The translations under genes and the position numbers were made by a program. Shown here piece by piece: positions 49,329-57,368 of a stretch of DNA of 64,000 nt (positions within the stretch are counted from its first letter, which is position 1; the number at the start of each line of letters is the position of its first letter). Origin of the DNA: SFLA01 sp045595785 (lineage in GTDB: Bacteria > Bacillota > Clostridia > Oscillospirales > CAG-382); contig JAZOBE010000027.1 in NCBI GenBank assembly GCA_045595785.1, positions 1 through 64,000 of the forward strand. The letters run 5' to 3'. A model generated the notes under the pieces. It was not told where the DNA came from. It saw only the letters and a list, made by a program, of their open reading frames with translations, and did not search any database.

Positions 49329-52300
49329 TATTCTTTCCCTTTCGGTATATTATAAAAAATATTAATACTGCCGCAACAACACAGCAGACGGACACCGCGG
49401 CAATAAATCCGCCGTTATCATTTTCAGTATCGTCCTGAGGTAAGCTTTCTTCCGATGGCTCGGTGGATGACACTTCCGCCGCTGCCTTACGGACTACCGT
49501 AACAGTGTAGCTTATTTCTGTTCCGTCCTCCGCCACGCAGGTAAACACAACGTCGGTACTGCCCACAGGATAGCTTTCAGGCGCTATAACAGTCACGGTG
49601 GTATTCTCGTCCCTGGTCAAATAAGAAAACTCGGGGTCGGAAGAATCAAAAGGAATTGTAAGCTTATACTTAAGCCGCTCAGGCTCAAATTCAGGAAGCA
49701 TATCTCCCACAGAAGCGGACAAGGAAGAAAGATACGGATCATTGGCAAGAATCTTCTCGGCACTTCTGGTAACGTATATTCTGTAGTCGGTAGATACGCC
49801 CTCCGGTGAGGTATATCGAATATTTACGGTAAGCTCGTCGGTTTCGGGAATAACAGTATCAGAAATATCCAGCTTGCCGCCTTCGGGGTAATCTGCAGAA
49901 ATATCCAAGGTTACTGCATCAAAAGGAACGGTAACCGAATAATTGCGGACCGTAGGATTAAACACAAAGTATTCCGCGTTGGATATCTCCATACTGAAGT
50001 CCGAAGCTGTCCTGCGCTGAACAACTGCCGTTTTAACCGATTCCTCGGAAAGCAGTACCTGTTCTCCCAAGGTAACACCGCAGTTTTTGAGAGTAAACGA
50101 AGTCTCGGCAAGCGGCGCGTTTTCCTTTACGCGGAAGCGTGCCGTGCCAAAAGTTTTTACGGTACGGGCAGAGGCGTTGCCGTCTTTATCAAACGCGGAA
50201 AAAATCACTTTTCCCTCGTCTACAGCCGAAACAAGTTCATAATTGATTCCGGTCACGTACAACAGCTCAAACACTTCGGCATCATATTCCAAAATACCAC
50301 AAGCTGAATCTACTCCCTTGCCGTTATCAACGTAAAGAATGACCGAAAACTCACCGACGGGATGCAACACCGCAGGAACGGAAGCGGTAACATAAGGCGT
50401 ACCGTAAGGCAAGGCGTTGAAAATATTAAACTCGTTTATCATTAAAACAAGTGCGCTTGTATCGCTATCGGTAATCTTCCCGTCAAAATCGCAATCCAGC
50501 GATGACGAAATAAGAAGTCCGCTTTCGTATCCGCTGATACATCTTGAAAGCAAGCGCATATCGGCAGGTGAAAGAAGTCCGTCGCCATCCCCGTCGCCTT
50601 TAACAATAATAGTAATACCGGTTATGGCTTCGCTCGTATCGGACAAAAATTTTATCACGTTGCCTGTGCCGACAAAGCTATCGGGCATGATATCAACGCC
50701 GTCTGAATCTACAAAACGGCGGTGATGTGCTTCCGAAACGATAAAGCTGTTAAGCTTGCCTGCAGTAATTCCGGCAGGCACCGTGCAGGTTCTCGTAACG
50801 GCATCAAAAACAATACTGCTGTCAGAAAAACCGATAGCAAGCTGTGTTACGTTTATTTTTATGCTTGCGCTAAATCCACCTGCAACTACAGTAACCGTTG
50901 AAACGCCTTCGCTGACAGCGGTAACGAAACCGTTTTGGTTTACCGTAACGCTATCGCCGGATACGGAAAACTCAGCATCCACCGCAGAGGCTCCGTAAGG
51001 CAGGTACTCAACAAGAAGATAATCGCTTGTGCCCAGACTCATTTCGCGGCTGCCGCCCGAAACGGCAATTCCCTCAAGCGCGGGAATGACTGAAAACTCG
51101 GAAGCAAAGATAATGCCGAAGGGCATAACACATTCCAACCGATGGACTCCGCCATTTGTACAGATACCGTCTTCAAGAAAAGCGCCGTCCACAAATAGTA
51201 CGCCTCTATCGGAGGAGATTTCCGTAGAAATATCGTATATTCCCTCTCCGCCCACAACATTGGGCTTTTTGCCGGTATCGTCACCGCCATGGAAAACAAT
51301 GCTTTTGTGTGACACGAAAACGTTTTTTCCGTCCGCAAACACACCGCTGTACACCTCATCGGAAAGCTTCTCTCCGTAAGGGGAATACACTCCGCCATCG
51401 GTAAATACGAGCCCGTCCGTAACTCCGTTTATGCTATGAGGTATCTTACCCATAACGTCACCGGTAACGGTAAGATAAACAGTGTCACGGGAGGTGATAT
51501 AAACGCCGTCGGTATAACTGAAGGGAGTATCACCGGAATCAATGCTTCCGATAAAAGCACCGTCAAAACCGAACATACCGATTCCCTCGGAGCTTGCCAC
51601 GAACACGGTATCTGCATGAAGCGCTATATCCGAAATACTAAGGTCTCTGAGATATACGGTATTCTTTCCGTCAAACAAAACAAGGTCGTTTCCGTATTTA
51701 GCCGCCAAGCCGTAATATCCTGCCAGTGCTTTATCCGGCACGGAAAGGAAAGAATAGTATTCGTATTCAAAGGTTTTGGAATCTACCGTGCAAAAGCCGT
51801 TTTCAAAAAACACATAAAGGTATCCGCCGCCTGCGGCGATATAAAGCGGAATATCTGTAAAGGGCAATATACCCGATGCCGAGAAGGTAATATCTGTATA
51901 AAATACTCTTCCGCCGCTTAAAAGATATATCTTGTCAGTAGCAGTATCAAGCACGACCTGCTCAACCTCATCGGACAAATAAGCAGAAGAGGTATACTTG
52001 TTATAAGCAGACGGAACGCCTGTAATTCCCATAGCTATAGGTGCGGCGATATCTGTAATATCAGCAAAGACCACCAGCCCACTTTCCTTAAACAAAGCAA
52101 AGGAATTGCTGATACAGACAGCTTCCTCACTGAATGCGTACAGCAGACTTCCGTCTTTAATATCAACTACGCCGAAGGTAGTATATACTACGTCTCCGTT
52201 TATGGAAAGAATATTGCCATAAGGAGTTGTGAGAACGGGAGAACCGTTAAAATACAGACGGTTCTCTTCAAAGCTGTAACCGCCGTAAGGGATATAATCG

Positions 52301-54282
52301 GGTTCTGCGTTTATTTCGGGAGCGTCTGCACCTGAAACAGCGGCGCGGAGAACCGAATACACACTGTTTTCAAGAATGATATACAGTTTTTCCGCATCAG
52401 AATCAAATCCCATGATATGACCCGGAAGGTTAAGGGTACGAACGGGCGAGGAAAGATTAGAATACTTATAAACACGAATGCTTCCCACACTGTCATCTGC
52501 AGTAACGAGGTATCCGTTTGAAAGGTCCGAGTAAACATGAGTCTCGTACCTGAAGCCGTTGCACACGGTTCTGGACGTAACCACCTCAAAGGAAACAGAA
52601 GAAACTACCGCGCCGTTTGTATCGGTTACGGTGGCGGTATACTCTCCGTCGGAAAGCACCTTCACGCCCGTAAAGGGGACTTCGTTTATATAAAACACAC
52701 CGTCTCCGTAGCCGACAACAGCCACACTGTCCTTATAAACACATCCATCCTCCACCCCTGCCAGATAGGCGGGAGCGCCGATATTAACGGTTACAGAATG
52801 AGAGGAATAGTTATTCTTTACGGTAAAGGTGTGAAGCCCGTCAGGAATACTACTGTCGGAAACGTAAGGCATGCCGTCAAGATATCCATTGCCGCCGGAA
52901 TAGGTAATGCTGTTTTTGTTCACGGAATAAACCGGCTTTTCGTCAGACAGAGTGAAGGTAATCGTTCTTACCTCGCCGTCATATTCAAGACGGAAGGTAT
53001 GCACGCCCTCTTCGGTAACGCTTTCTCCCGATTTGAAGCGGCGTCCATCCAAACGCGCCGTTCCCTTGTTAAAGGTTATCACGGGAGGAATGTCCAAACG
53101 AGCACCTTGATATATGCCGGTAATGATAGGTTCCTTTGCTGCATTGACGGTATCAAACGCGTCGATAACACCATAACCAAGATAATGATCGCGCTTACTT
53201 CCCAAAACGGAAATAAGCAGATATTCAAACTGTTCTCCGTTGAGCCCATCGGCGGCGTATGCCGACAAAGCGGCGATACCGCTGACCAAAGCGCAGGAGT
53301 AACTGGTTCCGGAGGTGGTTCGGTAATCATCGTTACCAATACTGCAAACTGTAACATATCTGCCCAGAGAAGCAACATCTACCTTATCGTTAAACTGTGA
53401 AAAACGTGCGTGCGCACCGTCGCGCTCGGAAGATGCAACAGAAATAACGCCTTCATAGGAAGCAGGATAAAAATACTTTCCTGCCAACGCCCCGTCAGCG
53501 CCGTCGTTACCTGCAGCGGCAATAATGATACAGCCCTTCGATAAAGCGTAATCAACAGCTCTTTGCTCGCTTACGGAATAGGAATATCCGCCAAGCGAGA
53601 TGTTGATTATATCGGCACCGTTATCTGCGGCGTTATAAATTCCTGCAATAAGACGGGAGGAATATATATTTCCCTCACCTGAGGAAACCCTTACGGGATA
53701 AATGGTCGCATCCGGAACCACACCGGTTATGCCGACACCGTCATCTGCGGCGGCGATAAGACTGATGACCGCTGTTCCGTGGCCGTCGTCATCACCAAAA
53801 ACACCGTTTTCTCCGGTAACCGCATCAAACCCATCAAGAATATTTGCGTTTTTCAGTTCTTTATGGGTACGGTCAACACCGGTATCAAGAACGGCAATTA
53901 CTATTCCTTTTGCATTTCCTGCCGAAGCACGAGCTTGAGGAATGCGGCAGCAATTGCTCTCCCACGAAGGAACAGGCGTATCGTTTTCCAAAAGCTCACG
54001 CACGGTGTCTTTCTCAACGTACACACAGTAAGAAGAAAGAGAAGAGACATCTTCTGCGGTAACGGAATACACCTTTTGGGAACGGGAAATGACGGAATAA
54101 TCATAATCTGCAAGCAGCATTTCCGCATCCGCATCCTGACGGAAAGTAAGGATATAACGAGAAAAAGCGTCAGAATCCCTGTTGCTATCCGTCACCGAAG
54201 CAAACGCTTCAAGACCCCCCGCGTTAAACGCGGCGAGCAGAAAGGACAACAATAAAATCAGGGAAACTAAACGCTTTGTCAT
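49309..54282 (-). CDS. Giant exported subtilase with Ig-like, dockerin, cohesin-like and cadherin-like modules
   Basis: A 1657-aa protein. It has a signal peptide (about 1-29), a propeptide-like region (40-105) and an S8 peptidase (about 122-385) with Asp133 (VLDTGVD), His168 (DGHGTAV), Asn259 (AAAGND) and Ser327 (SGTSYS). Three short Ig-like repeats (about 395-570) and a long beta-propeller-like stretch follow. Then come a BIG2 domain, a two-loop dockerin (GDGDGLLSPADM and DCDFDGKITDSD), a cohesin-like domain (GEFSVILYVDNG), two cadherin-like beta domains and a Ser/Glu stalk. It ends with a helix (about 1624-1646) and a Lys-rich tail. The ribosome site is weak; the promoter is at 54302-54330. 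It is probably a cell-surface protease. Confidence 0.9.
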   Translation of the reverse strand: MTKRLVSLILLLSFLLAAFNAGGLEAFASVTDSNRDSDAFSRYILTFRQDADAEMLLADYDYSVISRSQKVYSVTAEDVSSLSSYCVYVEKDTVRELLENDTPVPSWESNCCRIPQARASAGNAKGIVIAVLDTGVDRTHKELKNANILDGFDAVTGENGVFGDDDGHGTAVISLIAAADDGVGITGVVPDATIYPVRVSSGEGNIYSSRLIAGIYNAADNGADIINISLGGYSYSVSEQRAVDYALSKGCIIIAAAGNDGADGALAGKYFYPASYEGVISVASSERDGAHARFSQFNDKVDVASLGRYVTVCSIGNDDYRTTSGTSYSCALVSGIAALSAYAADGLNGEQFEYLLISVLGSKRDHYLGYGVIDAFDTVNAAKEPIITGIYQGARLDIPPVITFNKGTARLDGRRFKSGESVTEEGVHTFRLEYDGEVRTITFTLSDEKPVYSVNKNSITYSGGNGYLDGMPYVSDSSIPDGLHTFTVKNNYSSHSVTVNIGAPAYLAGVEDGCVYKDSVAVVGYGDGVFYINEVPFTGVKVLSDGEYTATVTDTNGAVVSSVSFEVVTSRTVCNGFRYETHVYSDLSNGYLVTADDSVGSIRVYKYSNLSSPVRTLNLPGHIMGFDSDAEKLYIILENSVYSVLRAAVSGADAPEINAEPDYIPYGGYSFEENRLYFNGSPVLTTPYGNILSINGDVVYTTFGVVDIKDGSLLYAFSEEAVCISNSFALFKESGLVVFADITDIAAPIAMGITGVPSAYNKYTSSAYLSDEVEQVVLDTATDKIYLLSGGRVFYTDITFSASGILPFTDIPLYIAAGGGYLYVFFENGFCTVDSKTFEYEYYSFLSVPDKALAGYYGLAAKYGNDLVLFDGKNTVYLRDLSISDIALHADTVFVASSEGIGMFGFDGAFIGSIDSGDTPFSYTDGVYITSRDTVYLTVTGDVMGKIPHSINGVTDGLVFTDGGVYSPYGEKLSDEVYSGVFADGKNVFVSHKSIVFHGGDDTGKKPNVVGGEGIYDISTEISSDRGVLFVDGAFLEDGICTNGGVHRLECVMPFGIIFASEFSVIPALEGIAVSGGSREMSLGTSDYLLVEYLPYGASAVDAEFSVSGDSVTVNQNGFVTAVSEGVSTVTVVAGGFSASIKINVTQLAIGFSDSSIVFDAVTRTCTVPAGITAGKLNSFIVSEAHHRRFVDSDGVDIMPDSFVGTGNVIKFLSDTSEAITGITIIVKGDGDGDGLLSPADMRLLSRCISGYESGLLISSSLDCDFDGKITDSDTSALVLMINEFNIFNALPYGTPYVTASVPAVLHPVGEFSVILYVDNGKGVDSACGILEYDAEVFELLYVTGINYELVSAVDEGKVIFSAFDKDGNASARTVKTFGTARFRVKENAPLAETSFTLKNCGVTLGEQVLLSEESVKTAVVQRRTASDFSMEISNAEYFVFNPTVRNYSVTVPFDAVTLDISADYPEGGKLDISDTVIPETDELTVNIRYTSPEGVSTDYRIYVTRSAEKILANDPYLSSLSASVGDMLPEFEPERLKYKLTIPFDSSDPEFSYLTRDENTTVTVIAPESYPVGSTDVVFTCVAEDGTEISYTVTVVRKAAAEVSSTEPSEESLPQDDTENDNGGFIAAVSVCCVVAAVLIFFIIYRKGKNNVKKVK

Positions 54283-54301
54283 TTTTATAACTTAACCAAA
54301 A

Positions 54302-54330
54302 ATAATATATTTTACACGGCGCTCCGTCAA
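54302..54330 (-). promoter_or_regulatory. Promoter of the subtilase-foldase operon
   Basis: On the minus strand, TTGACG (54325-54330) and TATTAT (54302-54307) have a 17-base spacer. The -35 overlaps the stop codon of the upstream methyltransferase gene. Confidence 0.65.
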
Positions 54331-55046
54331 GCGAATTCGCCGTAGATTTTTTTCATTTGTTCGGAATAAACGGTATGAGAAGCATCGTCATAAATATAAA
54401 ACACGCTTTCAAACACCATGCCCTCTGCGGCGTCCTTTTTGGCATCCACCAACACAAGAGACGGCTTTTTATCCTTGGAGGGGCATATCACCCTTAAGCG
54501 TTTGGGCTGTAAGGAATGCTTTTTAAGAGAGAACAGCAAGCTGTCAACACGGTCAGCCCGATATACCATATACACATTTCCACCGCTTTTAACGCTTCTT
54601 GAAGCGGCGGCACAAACGTCGTCTATAGTACACATCACCTCACGGCGGGCGATATTAAGAGCGGCAGAGCGATTATCAAACCCGCAATCGTTTTTAAGAT
54701 ATGGCGGATTGGAAACGCAAATATCGTATTCCCCTGCCTCAAACTCGCTTAATGCTTTTATATCACGGCAAAGGGCGGTATATCTGTCACCAAAGCCGTT
54801 TTCTTTTGCGTTCTCTGCGGCAAGACGCACGTACTGCTCCTGAATCTCTGCGCCTGCGACGGTTTTTACTTTACCTGAAGACAAAAGCAGCAAGCCGATA
54901 ATACCGCTGCCTGCGCCAAGGTCAAGACACTTTCCGCCGGAGGAAACAAAATCTGCCAAAAGAAGTGCATCTGTCCCGAAACGGATACCATCCGTATACT
55001 CGGAAAGCAGTAACGATTTATTTACTTTGGTCTTTATAATCTCCAT
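54327..55046 (-). CDS. TrmN6-like tRNA adenine N6-methyltransferase
   Basis: A 239-aa class I methyltransferase. FGTDALLLADFV and LDLGAGSGIIGLLL form the SAM site (motif I), and DICVSNPPYLKND is the N-P-P-Y motif of adenine-N6 methylation. This matches the TrmN6/YfiC group that modifies A37 of tRNA-Val in Proteobacteria and its Firmicutes relatives. The exact target here is inferred. An alternative TTG start at 55052 sits at better distance from GGAAAG, so the start is uncertain by two codons. Confidence 0.88.
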   Translation of the reverse strand: MEIIKTKVNKSLLLSEYTDGIRFGTDALLLADFVSSGGKCLDLGAGSGIIGLLLLSSGKVKTVAGAEIQEQYVRLAAENAKENGFGDRYTALCRDIKALSEFEAGEYDICVSNPPYLKNDCGFDNRSAALNIARREVMCTIDDVCAAASRSVKSGGNVYMVYRADRVDSLLFSLKKHSLQPKRLRVICPSKDKKPSLVLVDAKKDAAEGMVFESVFYIYDDASHTVYSEQMKKIYGEFA

Positions 55047-55110
55047 AAACAATACTTCGCTTTCCGAAAAAAGGTTACAACTGCAAAAAAGTTTTTCCGT
55101 TAAGCACCGA

Positions 55111-55146
55111 TAAGAATAATGCGCCCCGTTAAAGGGCGCATTCTTA
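55111..55146 (-). terminator. Terminator of the ferredoxin gene
   Basis: A 9-bp GC-rich stem (AATGCGCCC with GGGCGCATT), extended by further pairs, is followed by ATTCTT on the minus strand. Confidence 0.75.
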
Positions 55147-55157
55147 CCGAATACAAC

Positions 55158-55331
55158 TTATTCAGCAATAGCCTGTACAGGACATGTACCTGCGCAAGCA
55201 CCGCACTCCAGACAAGCATCTGCGTCGATGCCGGCCTTGCCTTCATCGTCAAGTGCGATAGCGGAAACGGGGCACTGATCTGCGCAAGCGCCGCAGCCGA
55301 TGCATTCGTCTTTGTTTACCTTATATGCCAT
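55158..55331 (-). CDS. 2[4Fe-4S] ferredoxin
   Basis: A 57-aa clostridial-type ferredoxin. There are two cysteine clusters, CIGCGACADQCP (C-x2-C-x2-C-x3-C-P) and CLECGACAGTCP, each binding one [4Fe-4S] cube as an electron carrier. The ATG at 55331 follows GGAGGTG. Longer in-frame codons upstream are not conserved-looking. It has a strong promoter (55365-55393) and terminator, so it is an independent transcription unit. Confidence 0.95.
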   Translation of the reverse strand: MAYKVNKDECIGCGACADQCPVSAIALDDEGKAGIDADACLECGACAGTCPVQAIAE

Positions 55332-55364
55332 AACGGACACCTCCAAAATTATTATTCTGTAAGT

Positions 55365-55393
55365 ATAATAACACAAGAAAACTCTTTTTTCAA
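55365..55393 (-). promoter_or_regulatory. Promoter of the ferredoxin gene
   Basis: On the minus strand, TTGAAA (55388-55393) and TATTAT (55365-55370) have a 17-base spacer. Confidence 0.75.
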
Positions 55394-55420
55394 GTGGTTA
55401 TGTAATTTATTAAAGTATTT

Positions 55421-56359
55421 TTAATAATCTCCCAGCGCCTCACGTATCTTGACGATCATTTTCGAATAGGATTGGTTATACAACATTTTTTTACTGTAGT
55501 TGCCCTTGAACAGATAACCGTTGGCAAACATTATATCGCTGTATTCCTCAAACGCCTCACTTCCTAGAGTAGTAGAGGAAGCGGTATTCATAAGATCCAG
55601 ATACTTTTCCTGATCGGTAGCAAGAGCCGTACGCTTGGTAAGCGCATAAAAAGCGGATTCAAAAAGACTGTTTTTAAGAGACAGATCGTGCTCCGAATCA
55701 AAAGACTCATAGTTCCAGATATCTTCAAGATGCTCTACATCCACGTTAGCGTCACCGGGACCGAAGGTATCGTAATACGCATCCGGCACGGGCTCGCCTC
55801 TGTCAAGATAAGACTGAACCTCGTCTCTGAAATCGGGGTTATAAACTTTGATTTCAGTATCAAAGGAAACAGTTATACTTCCCAGCTCTTCAATTATAGC
55901 GCGAAGTCCGCTGTAATTAAAGACTCCGTAATAATCCATTTCATATCCCACGAGATACGGAACCGTCTCCATAATCTCGGCAGGAGTACGCAGACGGAGA
56001 TAAGAATACAAAGGAGAAGTCTTTCCTCCGTTATCCACCACAGTGTCAAAAGGCACGTTGGTAGTAAAGTAAACGCCCTTCTTCTCGTCTATATGTATAA
56101 AGAAAATGTCAGCTATATGCGCCTCATCAGCCATACCGACAAGTGCGATGTTTACAACACGGTTACGGTCCGATACAATGACGTCATCAGAGGTTTCAGG
56201 TCCCGCAATAACGCCGGACACCTCCTCGTCACCACCCTTGTTCACCTCGCCCAAAAGCACTTCATCTATATACGGCACGACTACCTTCCAGGCAAGAAGA
56301 CCGAAGATTACAAGAAAAAGTAAAAATACAATTAAAAAATTTCTGAAAGCGGCAGACAA
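55421..56359 (-). CDS. Degenerate LytR-CpsA-Psr (LCP)-like protein
   Basis: A 312-aa membrane-anchored protein starting at TTG 56359, with AAAGGAGTG upstream. An N-terminal helix (about 8-30) precedes an extracytoplasmic LCP-like domain. VVNIALVGMADEAHIADIFFI corresponds to the LCP N-x-L-L-x-G...R-S-D block, NVPFDTVV to S-I-P-R-D-T, and MDYYGVFNYSGLRAIIEELG to the conserved lipid-pocket helix. The arginines that bind the polyprenyl pyrophosphate (R-S-D and P-R-D) are missing (IAD, PFD). Active LCP enzymes attach wall polymers to peptidoglycan; this one is probably not catalytic in that way. It is divergent from uppP. Confidence 0.65.
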   Translation of the reverse strand: MSAAFRNFLIVFLLFLVIFGLLAWKVVVPYIDEVLLGEVNKGGDEEVSGVIAGPETSDDVIVSDRNRVVNIALVGMADEAHIADIFFIHIDEKKGVYFTTNVPFDTVVDNGGKTSPLYSYLRLRTPAEIMETVPYLVGYEMDYYGVFNYSGLRAIIEELGSITVSFDTEIKVYNPDFRDEVQSYLDRGEPVPDAYYDTFGPGDANVDVEHLEDIWNYESFDSEHDLSLKNSLFESAFYALTKRTALATDQEKYLDLMNTASSTTLGSEAFEEYSDIMFANGYLFKGNYSKKMLYNQSYSKMIVKIREALGDY

Positions 56360-56383
56360 AATTCTTCACTCCTTTCCAAGCAT

Positions 56384-56412
56384 ATTATAATACATTTACC
56401 GCCTTTTGTCAA
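56384..56412 (-). promoter_or_regulatory. Perfect-consensus promoter of the LCP-like gene
   Basis: On the minus strand, TTGACA (56407-56412) and TATAAT (56384-56389) have a 17-base spacer. Confidence 0.8.
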
Positions 56413-56437
56413 ATATAATTATACTTTAATGGTAATA

Positions 56438-56466
56438 TTGACTTTTCGGCTTTAATACCTTATAAT
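56438..56466 (+). promoter_or_regulatory. Promoter of the uppP-ftsK operon
   Basis: TTGACT (56438-56443) and TATAAT (56461-56466) have a 17-base spacer, 34 bases before uppP. Confidence 0.78.
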
Positions 56467-56500
56467 AATCATATTATGTATACTAAGGAGAGTTTATACG

Positions 56501-57340
56501 ATGAGCGTATTTGAGGGAATACTGTACGGACTCCTTCAGGGAATAGCTGAATTCCTTCCGATTTCCTCCAGCGGACATCTGGCGTTGGCGCAAAACTTGT
56601 TCGGTGCTGCTTCTACAGACGGGCAGGATTGTCTTGCATTCAACGTGCTTTTGCACCTGGCGACGCTGGTTGCGGTATGCACCGTGTATCGCAAGGACGT
56701 TTGGCTGGTAATAAAGGGATTTATCACCTTCTTCAAAAAGCTGTTTACAAAAAGGCTCAACCTGAAACGGCTTGAGTATGGTGAGAAGCTTTTCGTAATG
56801 CTGGTATTTGCCACGCTTCCTCTCGTACCTGCCGTTCTGATAAAGGATTGGCTGGAGGCGGTCTCTTCCGCCAGCTGGGCAATAGGACTTTTGCTAATTG
56901 TAAACGGATGCGTGCTGTACGTATCGGATAAGCTTTCAAAAAATAATGTCACGCTTAAAAAGACAAACCCCGTAAAGGCTTTTTATCCCGGTGTTGCACA
57001 GATTTTCGGTCTGCTTCCCGGAATATCAAGATCCGGCATAACCATTACCGGCGGTCTGTTCGGCGGATTCAGACGGGAGGACGCAGTAAAGCTTTCGTTT
57101 CTTATGTCGATACCTGCCATTCTCGGCGCCAGCGTATTGGAATTACCCGAGTTCTTTTCAACGGGTATTCCCTCAGAAAACGTTTTACCCTTCGTTATCG
57201 GTGCAGTCACTGCGTTGATAAGCGGATTTGGCGCTATTAAGCTGCTTCAATATATTTCCAGAAACAAAGGATTTGCAATATTCTCCGTTTACTGCATTGC
57301 TGTAGGTATTGTGGCAATAATTGCGGATATATTCATATAA
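56501..57340 (+). CDS. uppP: Undecaprenyl-diphosphatase UppP (BacA)
   Basis: A 279-aa multipass membrane enzyme that dephosphorylates undecaprenyl pyrophosphate to recycle the lipid carrier for wall synthesis. Signature motifs are GLLQGIAEFLPISSSGHLAL (Glu/Ser/His active-site block) and LPGISRSGITITGGL (Arg/Ser block). Length is standard. AAGGAG lies 9 bases before the ATG. It is the first gene of an operon with ftsK, and overexpression of such proteins is known to give bacitracin tolerance. Confidence 0.97.
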   Translation: MSVFEGILYGLLQGIAEFLPISSSGHLALAQNLFGAASTDGQDCLAFNVLLHLATLVAVCTVYRKDVWLVIKGFITFFKKLFTKRLNLKRLEYGEKLFVMLVFATLPLVPAVLIKDWLEAVSSASWAIGLLLIVNGCVLYVSDKLSKNNVTLKKTNPVKAFYPGVAQIFGLLPGISRSGITITGGLFGGFRREDAVKLSFLMSIPAILGASVLELPEFFSTGIPSENVLPFVIGAVTALISGFGAIKLLQYISRNKGFAIFSVYCIAVGIVAIIADIFI

Positions 57341-57368
57341 AAAAACAGATTTTAAGGAATAATAAAAG

